From NCBI GenBank assembly GCA_002733385.1, contig NVVO01000031.1, positions 26,321 to 31,807 of the forward strand: DNA of 5,487 nt, written 5' to 3'. Of the stretch, positions 1 through 5,487 are shown in pieces (the stretch's first letter is position 1; each line of letters begins with the position of its first letter). The position numbers and the translations under genes are program-made. Source of the stretch: Robiginitomaculum sp. (GTDB lineage Bacteria > Pseudomonadota > Alphaproteobacteria > Caulobacterales > Maricaulaceae). The notes under the pieces are model-generated. The model ran no database searches. It worked only from the letters and a program-made list of their open reading frames with translations, and was not told where the DNA came from.

Positions 1-783
1 CAGATATTCCCCGATCATGAACAACAGATACGGGGTGGAGGAATATTCGACCTGATAACCCGCCACCAATTCGGACTCGGCTTCGGGAAGATCAAACGGC
101 GGACGGTTGGTTTCCGCCAACGCCGAAATGAAGAACAGCACGAACATATAAAACATCACCGGAAACAAAATAAGTGATTTAGGGTCACCAAAATCGAGCA
201 TGAAAGCGTGCCAGTTCCAAAACCCGCCCGCTTGCGCATTGACAATATCGGTCAAATTAAGCGAGCCGACCAGCAACAGAACCGTGATCAGGATAAAGCC
301 GATAGAGACCTCATAGGAAATCATTTGCGCCGTGGAGCGCAATGCGCCCAAAAACGGATATTTCGAGTTGGAAGCCCAGCCGCCAATGATAATCCCGTAA
401 ACTCCGAGCGATGAAATCGCCAGAATATACAACACCCCAACATTAAGATTGGCGATCACCCAACCCGGCGCGGCGGGTATCACTGCCCAAACACCAAAGG
501 CCGTCACCAGAGTGATGATCGGGGCAAGAATAAACAGGACTTTGTCCGAGCCAGCCGGAATAATGATTTCCTTGAACACGAATTTCAAAAAATCGGCAAA
601 ACTTTGCAATAGTCCGAACGGCCCGACCACATTGGGGCCACGGCGCAATTGTACGGCGGCCCAGACCTTGCGGTCCATCAACAATAAAAACGCCAGACCA
701 ACCAAAAGCACGACCACAAACAAAATAATTTGCACCAGCTTCCACAACAGCCACGGCCATTCAAATCCAAATAATTCTATCAT
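1..783 (-). CDS. nuoH: NADH-quinone oxidoreductase subunit H (NuoH), 3' end cut by the window
   Basis: NuoH is a membrane subunit of complex I that forms much of the quinone chamber and joins the hydrophilic arm to the proton-pumping arm. I translated 261 codons from ATG 783-781 with no stop; the family is usually about 340-350 residues, so roughly the last 80-90 are outside. Visible signatures are DRKVWAAVQLRRGPNVVGP (residues 37-55), NSKYPFLGALRSTAQMISYE (139-158) and AETNRPPFDLPEAE (223-236) followed by GYQVEYSS. The acidic residues D231, E234, E236 and E238 lie in the conserved cytoplasmic loop tied to quinone reduction and coupling. Hydrophobic stretches near 14-36, 81-103, 114-136, 160-175 and 204-222 fit membrane helices. 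The start codon overlaps the nuoG stop (ATGA), and a GAGGGG ribosome site sits 5 bases upstream, so translation is probably coupled to nuoG. No frameshift or missing key residue is seen. Confidence 0.97.
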   Translation of the reverse strand, partial: MIELFGFEWPWLLWKLVQIILFVVVLLVGLAFLLLMDRKVWAAVQLRRGPNVVGPFGLLQSFADFLKFVFKEIIIPAGSDKVLFILAPIITLVTAFGVWAVIPAAPGWVIANLNVGVLYILAISSLGVYGIIIGGWASNSKYPFLGALRSTAQMISYEVSIGFILITVLLLVGSLNLTDIVNAQAGGFWNWHAFMLDFGDPKSLILFPVMFYMFVLFFISALAETNRPPFDLPEAESELVAGYQVEYSSTPYLLFMIGEYL

Positions 784-2915
784 TTGCGCCCCTCGCTGAT
801 CATTGCATCCCCACCACATTCCTTCGAGCATTGCGCCATAACCTGGCTGGCTCGCGCTATAGAATTGGTAAAGTAAAAATCACCAATGCCGGATTTAAGC
901 GGCGCCTTGAGCGGCTTGCCCGCCGTGCCCAATTTGGACGGCACAAAATCTGCTGCTCCCTCTGCACCGGGTGCATGGTTCAGCCCGGCGAATGTCGGAT
1001 GGTCTGCGAACAGCTTGGCGCGCAAAGCGCCCAAATCATCGTAAGGCAAAGTGCGGTCGCACAATTCGGACAATGCCCGGATGATTTTCCAATCGGTCTT
1101 GGCGTCGCCCTTAGGCGGTACGGCGGCAAAGCCCATTTGCACCCGGCCTTCGGTGTTGACCCACAGCGCATCTTTTTCCGTATAGGCCAGGCCCGGCAAA
1201 ATCACATCGGCGCGGTGGGCACCCGCGTCGCCGTGACTGCCTTGATAAACCACAAATGCGTCCCCGAACAATTCTTCGCTAATTTCGTCGGCCCCGAGAT
1301 TGTAAATGGTTTTGACACTGCCGTCCTTGGCACCGGCCAAAATTCCAGTCAAATCACGGCCACCCTTGGCAGGTACAAACCCCATATCAAGCCCGGCAAC
1401 ACGAGAGGCGGCAGTGTGCAAGACATTCCAGCCATTCCATTTTTCTTTGGCCAAACCGTCTTTAACCATGCCAAATTTCTCGGCGATTTTACCGCACAAG
1501 CGCATGATTTTCGCGCCGTCTTTACGGGCCAAAGCACCCTGTCCGATTAAAATCATCGGATTTTTCGCCAATTTAAGCTTGCGGGCGAAACCTTTGGTCG
1601 ATTTGAGTAAAGCCTCCAAGGCATCTGCCGTTTCGCCCAAATGCGCGTAGTCATAGGTCAAATCATAGGGCACACCGACCACAGCGATATCCAAATCACC
1701 GTGTATCCAGCTCTTGCGGATACGGGCATTTACCAGTGCGGCTTCATGGCGCACATTGGAGCCGACGATCAGCAAAGCATCCGCCTGCTCTATGCCGGCA
1801 ATGGTGGTATTCATCAAATATTCCTGGCGCGGGGCCCCGTTTGTAGAAGAGCCTATCGGCGCACCGTCTTGGCGGCAATCAATGCTCTTGACCCCAAGCC
1901 CGTCCATCAAATCCATCAGTGCTTTCAGGCTCTCGGTACACGCCAAATCACCGGCAATGGCTGCAATAGCTTGCGGGTCACCGCCCAGTTTTTCGGCCAC
2001 AACCGCTAGAGCCTCATCCCACGATGCTGGCATCAATTGACCATTTTTGCGCACAAATGGCTGGTCAAGACGCTGGCGACCCAGACCATCCCAGACGAAC
2101 CGGGTTTTATCGGATATCCACTCTTCGTTAATATCGTCGTTGATCACCGGAACTATGCGAAGCACCCGACCACCCCGGCTATCAACCCGAATGTTCGAAC
2201 CAACCGCGTCCATCACATCAATGGTTTCGGTCGGTTCCAGCTCCCAAGGCCGCGCATTAAATGCATAGGGCTTGGAGGTCAGCGCCCCGACAGGACACAG
2301 ATCAATAATATTGCCGGACATTTCAGAGGTCAGGGATTTCTCCAGATATGTGGTGATCTCCGCGTCCTCGCCCCGAGACGCAAGCCCGATTTCCGACACG
2401 CCCGCCACCTCGGTGATAAACCGGACACAGCGCGTACACTGGATACAGCGGGTCATAACCGTGGCCACCAAAGGCCCCATATATTTGTCGTCAACGGCGC
2501 GTTTATTCATATCAAAGCGCGACCCTACGCGGCCATAGCCCATGGCCTGGTCTTGCAAATCACACTCACCGCCCTGATCACAAATCGGGCAATCCAGCGG
2601 ATGATTGATCAGGAGGAATTCCATCACACCCTCGCGGGCTTTCTTGACGGTCGGCGAACTGGTCAAAATATTGGCCGGAGAGCCGTCGCGGTTCGGCCGC
2701 AAATCCTTAATTTGAAGCGCACAACTGGCTTGCGGCTTGGGCGCCCCCACCCATTCAACCAAACACATGCGGCAATTCCCGGCCACGCTCAAACGCTCAT
2801 GATAGCAAAAGCGCGGGATCTCGGCCCCGGCTTCCTCACAAGCCTGCATCAGGGTATAATCCCCCGGCACTTCAATCTCGGCGCCGTCAATATTTACTTT
2901 GCGTAGGTCAGTCAT
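780..2915 (-). CDS. nuoG: NADH-quinone oxidoreductase subunit G (NuoG)
   Basis: NuoG is the large iron-sulfur subunit of the peripheral arm of complex I and carries electrons from NuoF toward the quinone site. From ATG 2915 it is 711 residues, close to the usual alphaproteobacterial length of about 690-700. The N-terminal ferredoxin-like domain has C37, C48, C51 and C65 for the 2Fe-2S cluster N1b. H105, C109, C112 and C118 (HPLDCPICDQGGEC) bind N5. C157, C160, C163 and C207 (CIQCTRC, then DLCPVGAL) bind N4. From about residue 220 a molybdopterin-oxidoreductase-like domain follows, which in complex I is structural and binds no molybdenum. The extra N7 cysteine motif of some bacteria is absent, as is usual here. 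I chose ATG 2915 (MTDLRKVNIDG) because homologous proteins begin near this point. An in-frame ATG at 2939 adds MSGVVGYI but is encoded by a palindromic repeat. The stop overlaps the nuoH start. Confidence 0.97.
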   Translation of the reverse strand: MTDLRKVNIDGAEIEVPGDYTLMQACEEAGAEIPRFCYHERLSVAGNCRMCLVEWVGAPKPQASCALQIKDLRPNRDGSPANILTSSPTVKKAREGVMEFLLINHPLDCPICDQGGECDLQDQAMGYGRVGSRFDMNKRAVDDKYMGPLVATVMTRCIQCTRCVRFITEVAGVSEIGLASRGEDAEITTYLEKSLTSEMSGNIIDLCPVGALTSKPYAFNARPWELEPTETIDVMDAVGSNIRVDSRGGRVLRIVPVINDDINEEWISDKTRFVWDGLGRQRLDQPFVRKNGQLMPASWDEALAVVAEKLGGDPQAIAAIAGDLACTESLKALMDLMDGLGVKSIDCRQDGAPIGSSTNGAPRQEYLMNTTIAGIEQADALLIVGSNVRHEAALVNARIRKSWIHGDLDIAVVGVPYDLTYDYAHLGETADALEALLKSTKGFARKLKLAKNPMILIGQGALARKDGAKIMRLCGKIAEKFGMVKDGLAKEKWNGWNVLHTAASRVAGLDMGFVPAKGGRDLTGILAGAKDGSVKTIYNLGADEISEELFGDAFVVYQGSHGDAGAHRADVILPGLAYTEKDALWVNTEGRVQMGFAAVPPKGDAKTDWKIIRALSELCDRTLPYDDLGALRAKLFADHPTFAGLNHAPGAEGAADFVPSKLGTAGKPLKAPLKSGIGDFYFTNSIARASQVMAQCSKECGGDAMISEGRK
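789..794 (-). promoter_or_regulatory. Ribosome binding site of nuoH
   Basis: The minus strand reads GAGGGG, then five bases (CGCAA), then the nuoH ATG. The site lies inside the last codons of nuoG, so ribosomes finishing nuoG are delivered to the nuoH start. It supports the ATG at 783 as the true start. Confidence 0.7.
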
Positions 2916-2920
2916 GATAT

Positions 2921-2925
2921 ACCCC
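2921..2925 (-). promoter_or_regulatory. Weak ribosome binding site of nuoG
   Basis: The minus strand reads GGGGT, five bases (ATATC), then ATG. This is a poorer match than the GGGAGGT before nuoE and nuoF. The palindromic element ends only one base further upstream (2927), so its insertion may have replaced a better native site. Assignment is by position and purine content only. Confidence 0.4.
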
Positions 2926-2926
2926 A

Positions 2927-3040
2927 CAACCCCGCTCATACCCAGCTTGACTGGGTATCCAGTTTCTTATCCAAAGATGTGCGGCTTTGCCGCTCTTTAT
3001 GCGCTGGATACCCGGTCGGGGCCGGGTATGAGCGGGGTTG
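2927..3040. repeat. Compound palindromic element between nuoF and nuoG (REP/BIME-like)
   Basis: Two arms, 2927-2962 and 3004-3040, are inverted copies of each other. They share an identical 17-base block (CAACCCCGCTCATACCC) and an identical 10-base block (GGGTATCCAG in the left arm); only the 9-10 bases between these differ. Each arm is itself a hairpin. In the left arm, ATACCCAG (2938-2945) pairs with CTGGGTAT (2951-2958). In the right arm, ATACCCGG (3008-3015) pairs with CCGGGTAT (3022-3029). Between the arms a third hairpin has GCGGC (2981-2985) against GCCGC (2989-2993), extended by AAAGA and TCTTT. The compensated bases (AG/CT against GG/CC in the two stems) point to a mobile-type palindromic repeat family rather than chance. 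It lies wholly inside the spacer, and its left edge is 12 bases from the nuoG ATG. There is no T-run after the hairpin in the direction of transcription, so a terminator is unlikely. Family membership is inferred; no genome copies could be counted here. Confidence 0.88.
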
Positions 3041-3100
3041 GTTGGACTGTTTACCAATTTCATCATTTCATGACATCTTTCAAAACTTTCAGCCATCACC

Positions 3101-4414
3101 CTACTCCGCCGCCACTTGAGACACGAATACCGGCTTGCTCGCCCGGTAATTATTTATCCGCTCTTCGATCTCGGGCCTAAAATGCCTAATCAATCCCTGT
3201 ATCGGCCACGCCGCCGCATCGCCCAGCGCACAAATCGTGTGGCCTTCGATTTGCTTGCTTACATCCAGCAGCATATCAATTTCGCGCATTTCGGCTTCGC
3301 CTGAAACCATGCGCTCCATCACCCGCCACATCCAGCCGGTGCCTTCGCGGCACGGTGTACACTGGCCGCAGCTTTCGTGCTTGTAGAAATAGCTCAGCCG
3401 CGCAATGGCCGCCACCACGTCGGTGGATTTATCCATGACGATCATGCCCGCAGTCCCAAGTCCTGATTTCACCGCCGACAGCGCATCAAAATCCATCAAC
3501 ACATCGTCGCAAATCTCGCGTGGCAATAACGGCACACTTGATCCGCCCGGAATGACGCATTTAAGATTATCCCAACCGCCGCGCACTCCGCCCGCATATT
3601 CTTCGATCAAGGTTTTCATGGGGATGGATAAAGCTTCTTCCACATTACACGGCGCGTTTACATGCCCGGATATGCAAAATACTTTGGTGCCGGCATTGTT
3701 GTCGCGGCCAAAGGATTTAAACCAGGCCGCACCTCTGCGTAAAATTGTCGGCCCCACCGCAATACTTTCGACATTATTCACGGTGGTCGGGCAACCATAA
3801 AGTCCGGAATTGGCCGGGAACGGCGGCTTCAAGCGTGGCTGACCTTTTTTGCCTTCCAAGCTCTCCAGCAAAGCGGTTTCCTCACCGCAAATATAAGCCC
3901 CGGCCCCGTGGTGCATGTAGATGTCAAAATCAAAGCCCGAACCACAAGCATTTTTACCCACAAGCCCCGCCGCATAGGCCTCATCAATGGCCGCCTGCAA
4001 ATGGTTACGTTCTTGAATATACTCCCCGCGCACATAAATATAACAAGCGTGGGCTTGCATAGCGAACGACGCCACCAAACACCCCTCAAGCAATAAATGC
4101 GGATCATGGCGCAACATTTCGCGGTCTTTACATGTACCTGGTTCGCTTTCGTCGGCGTTGACCACCAGATAATGGGGGCGATTGGTCACCTGCTTGGGCA
4201 TGAACGACCATTTAAGCCCGGTCGGGAACCCGGCTCCGCCGCGCCCGCGCAAGCCGGACGCTTTCATATTATCAATAATCCAGTCGCGGCCTTGCTGTAA
4301 AATTTCGTTGGTCCCAAGCCAAGCCCCGCGCTTCCTCGCAGCCTCCAGCCGCCAGTCCTGAAGCCCATAAAGATTGGTAAATATCCGGTCTTTATCCTGA
4401 AGAAGTTCAACCAT
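3101..4414 (-). CDS. nuoF: NADH-quinone oxidoreductase subunit F (NuoF), NADH/FMN-binding
   Basis: NuoF is the electron entry subunit of complex I. It binds NADH, takes a hydride onto FMN and passes electrons to its 4Fe-4S cluster N3, at the cytoplasmic tip of the peripheral arm. The 437 residues match the family length of about 430-445. GRGGAGFPTG (residues 57-66) is the glycine-rich nucleotide/FMN loop, NADESEPGT (86-94) is the next conserved flavin-site motif, and GAGAYICGEETALLESLEG (170-188) is the classic NADH-dehydrogenase 51-kDa signature. The N3 ligands are C349, C352 and C355 (SCGQCTPCREGT) plus C395 (HTICALGDAAAWP). The N-terminal nucleotide-binding region, the SLBB-type middle and the C-terminal helical cluster domain are all present. 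The ATG is supported by GGGAGGT four bases upstream and is the only sensible start. The gene is separated from nuoE by 210 bases and from nuoG by 185 bases, both holding palindromic repeats. Confidence 0.99.
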   Translation of the reverse strand: MVELLQDKDRIFTNLYGLQDWRLEAARKRGAWLGTNEILQQGRDWIIDNMKASGLRGRGGAGFPTGLKWSFMPKQVTNRPHYLVVNADESEPGTCKDREMLRHDPHLLLEGCLVASFAMQAHACYIYVRGEYIQERNHLQAAIDEAYAAGLVGKNACGSGFDFDIYMHHGAGAYICGEETALLESLEGKKGQPRLKPPFPANSGLYGCPTTVNNVESIAVGPTILRRGAAWFKSFGRDNNAGTKVFCISGHVNAPCNVEEALSIPMKTLIEEYAGGVRGGWDNLKCVIPGGSSVPLLPREICDDVLMDFDALSAVKSGLGTAGMIVMDKSTDVVAAIARLSYFYKHESCGQCTPCREGTGWMWRVMERMVSGEAEMREIDMLLDVSKQIEGHTICALGDAAAWPIQGLIRHFRPEIEERINNYRASKPVFVSQVAAE

Positions 4415-4418
4415 GAGT

Positions 4419-4425
4419 ACCTCCC
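4419..4425 (-). promoter_or_regulatory. Strong ribosome binding site of nuoF
   Basis: The minus strand reads GGGAGGT, four bases (ACTC), then the nuoF ATG at 4414. The same heptamer precedes nuoE. It lies outside the repeat, whose near edge is 4451, so nuoF kept a good site despite the insertion. Confidence 0.8.
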
Positions 4426-4450
4426 AATCGGAGCCTTGTAGGGCAACTTA

Positions 4451-4590
4451 TCCTTCCCCCATTTTTTATGGGGGAAGTACCCCGAAGGGGGGATGGGGGG
4501 ACACCCTCTCGTCGTGCCCTAGAGTAAAGTTGTTCCCCCCATCGAGCGCCAAGAGGCGCCCACTTCCCCCGTAAAAAACGGAGGAAGGAA
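4451..4590. repeat. Compound palindromic element between nuoE and nuoF, different family
   Basis: The outer arms 4451-4478 and 4562-4589 are inverted copies, matching at 25 of 28 positions. Each arm is also a hairpin. The left one is a perfect 10-base stem, CTTCCCCCAT (4453-4462) with ATGGGGGAAG (4468-4477), around five T. The right one is CTTCCCCCGT (4563-4572) with ACGGAGGAAG (4578-4587), with one mismatch, around five A. Paired changes AT to GC in the stems fit a structured repeat under compensation. Inside the arms a second matching pair, GATGGGGGG (4492-4500) and CCCCCCATC (4535-4543), continues the palindrome. The core around 4501-4534 is less symmetric. The sequence does not resemble the nuoF-nuoG element, so this is a second family. 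In the transcribed direction neither hairpin is followed by a U-run, so it is not an obvious terminator. Its function is unknown; mRNA stabilisation or processing is possible. Confidence 0.85.
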
Positions 4591-4624
4591 AAAGCAGGGT
4601 TATTTTTTTGTAAAAGCCCAACCA

Positions 4625-5290
4625 TTATGATTTCACCTTACCCGTATTCGGCAATTTCTTTTTCTTGATTTTATTATACATGCCTTTGGCGTTCAGGGTT
4701 GCTGCACCTGTGATAGGCTCTGAGGTATGGCGTTTATTTTGCGGGCCTGCCGAAACCTTGCGACCAGCCGCCAAATCGTCGAGCAAAGCGCCGAAGTTCT
4801 CGACGTCCAAATCTTCGTAATAATCATCACCTGCCGCATTGCTAATCTGCACCATGGGCGCATTGGCACATGCGCCGAGGCACTCAACCTCGATCCAGCT
4901 AAATTTACCGTCGGCACTGACCGAGCCTTTGGGGCCAATTTTACTCTCGCAGACTTTCTTCAAATCCCCGGCTCCGCGTAACCAGCACGGAGTTGTCCCG
5001 CAAAGCTGCACATGATGTTCACCGACCGGGGCCATGTTAAACATAGTATAAAATGTCACCACTTCGTAAACCCGGATATAAGGCATATCCAAATGCGCGG
5101 CCACAGCTTCAAGCGCCGGGGCTGGCAACCAACCACCCGCCTGTTTTTGCACAATCCACAGCACCGGAATAAGCGCGGAAGCTTGCCGACCCTTGGGATA
5201 CTTTTTAATCCAAACCGCAATTTCTTTCTTGGACGCCGCCGACAGCGCAAAACTGTCCGGCTGGTCTTTAGCAAGTCTACGCGCACTCAT
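4625..5290 (-). CDS. nuoE: NADH-quinone oxidoreductase subunit E (NuoE), 2Fe-2S protein
   Basis: NuoE is the 24-kDa-type subunit of complex I. It sits beside NuoF in the NADH dehydrogenase module and holds the 2Fe-2S cluster N1a, which is off the main electron path. The protein has 221 residues. The N-terminal part is helical (YPKGRQASALIPVLWIVQKQ, 31-50; MPYIRVYEVVTFYTMF, 69-84). The thioredoxin-like domain follows, with the cluster ligands C97 and C102 (LCGTTPC) and C137 and C141 (ECLGAC). After about residue 180 comes a C-terminal extension with GPQNKRHTSEPITGAATL, typical of alphaproteobacterial and mitochondrial-type NuoE, ending in a lysine-rich tail (residues 207-220). Escherichia coli NuoE is shorter and lacks this tail. 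The start ATG at 5290 has GGGAGGT six bases upstream. The ATG overlaps a TGA (ATGA) that ends an open frame from upstream, which suggests ancestral coupling to a preceding gene, normally nuoD. Confidence 0.98.
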   Translation of the reverse strand: MSARRLAKDQPDSFALSAASKKEIAVWIKKYPKGRQASALIPVLWIVQKQAGGWLPAPALEAVAAHLDMPYIRVYEVVTFYTMFNMAPVGEHHVQLCGTTPCWLRGAGDLKKVCESKIGPKGSVSADGKFSWIEVECLGACANAPMVQISNAAGDDYYEDLDVENFGALLDDLAAGRKVSAGPQNKRHTSEPITGAATLNAKGMYNKIKKKKLPNTGKVKS

Positions 5291-5487
5291 CGGTCCACCT
5301 CCCTATCTGATTTCTCCCACGCCCTTGCGGGTTTGAGCCAAAGCGGGGCCAATGCCCCGTGACGCGAATGGGTGCTGAAGCGGTAGCGCAGGTGGAGGGG
5401 GTCAAAGCGGCGGCTGCCGCGTAATAATATGAAGATTCGCGTTCTACATAAAGTGTTGAGAAGAACCTCTAGCGCTTGCAGACGCAA
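5291..5487. other. Spacer upstream of nuoE with several hairpins; no gene recognised
   Basis: In the standard order nuoD should end here, but none of the three minus-strand frames gives NuoD-like sequence, and two of them stop early. The remaining frame is open through to 5287 but is arginine-rich and not recognisable as a protein. Hairpins seen are CGGGGC (5344-5349) with GCCCCG (5354-5359), GCGGC (5407-5411) with GCCGC (5416-5420), and a wider pair ACGCGAAT (5362-5369) with ATTCGCGT (5435-5442). By analogy with the two downstream spacers this may be a third palindromic element, cut by the window edge. The pairings are short enough that chance cannot be excluded. Confidence 0.35.
5297..5303 (-). 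promoter_or_regulatory. Strong ribosome binding site of nuoE
   Basis: The minus strand reads GGGAGGT, six bases (GGACCG), then ATG at 5290. The stretch GAGGTGGACCGATGA can also be read as the codons for EVDR-stop, the usual end of NuoD, so the site may once have been part of the nuoD coding end. Confidence 0.75.

Noticed and set aside
831..1550. 239-codon open frame on the plus strand
   Set aside because: Antisense to the C-terminal half of nuoG, no recognisable domain and no plausible gene context; a shadow.
2037..2906. 289-codon open frame on the plus strand
   Set aside because: It lies wholly antisense to nuoG, whose cluster motifs are intact; its translation shows no domain and is rich in residues expected from reverse-complemented coding sequence. 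It is a shadow.
2908..3099. 63-residue minus-strand frame after nuoF as a possible small gene
   Set aside because: About two thirds of it is translated palindromic repeat and it overlaps the nuoG start. A GGAG sits upstream, so translation is possible, but nothing supports a conserved protein. It is discussed as a bridging frame.
4453..4587. Hairpins in the nuoE-nuoF spacer as intrinsic terminators
   Set aside because: In the transcribed (minus) direction neither stem is followed by a U-run, the homopolymers lie in the loops, and transcription must continue into nuoF.
4407..4625. 72-residue minus-strand frame between nuoE and nuoF as a possible small gene
   Set aside because: It is mostly a translation of the palindromic element (PSPLRGTSPIKNGG-type text common in spurious calls) and fills the spacer exactly. 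No domain is seen.
5424..5452. Possible promoter for nuoE: TTTATG, 17 bases, TATTAT on the minus strand
   Set aside because: The -10 is a fair match but the -35 matches only three of six bases; such pairs are common by chance in AT-rich sequence, and the gene is expected to be inside an operon.
5287..5487. Open minus-strand frame upstream of nuoE as the end of nuoD
   Set aside because: Apart from the final EVDR it has no NuoD-like residues, so I do not annotate it as coding; the tail match is kept as a finding.

Overview
The window is a piece of a bacterial respiratory complex I operon (NADH:quinone oxidoreductase, nuo), read entirely on the minus strand. In transcription order it holds an upstream spacer (5487-5291), nuoE (5290-4625), a spacer with a palindromic repeat (4624-4415), nuoF (4414-3101), a second spacer with a different palindromic repeat (3100-2916), nuoG (2915-780) and the first 261 codons of nuoH (783-1, running off the window). 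The order E-F-G-H is the standard nuo order. No RNA gene, transposase, CRISPR array or convincing terminator was seen. The long plus-strand open frames are antisense shadows of nuoG and nuoF.

The proteins suggest an alphaproteobacterium. NuoE has the alphaproteobacterial C-terminal extension with a GPQ..R..SEP..GA.TL pattern. NuoH has the variant GYQVEYSS rather than GYNVEYSS. NuoG lacks the extra N7 cluster motif. Base composition looks moderate (about half G+C by eye), so a moderate-GC lineage is more likely than a typical high-GC one. I do not claim a genus.

The genes work as one machine. NuoF binds NADH and FMN and carries cluster N3. NuoE carries the off-path cluster N1a. NuoG carries N1b, N4 and N5 and passes electrons toward the quinone-binding base of the complex, part of which is NuoH. 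All the cluster ligands of NuoE, NuoF and NuoG are present, so the genes look functional.

The unusual part is the spacers. The nuoG/nuoH junction is a tight ATGA overlap, but the nuoE-nuoF and nuoF-nuoG junctions are 210 and 185 bases long. Each holds a compound palindromic (REP/BIME-like) element, and the two are unrelated in sequence. The spacer upstream of nuoE also has several short hairpins and no recognisable nuoD, although its last codons read EVDR-stop, as a nuoD tail would. In each spacer one frame stays open and stops at or just inside the next gene. I see no new enzyme system here; these repeat-filled operon junctions are the main thing worth a second look.
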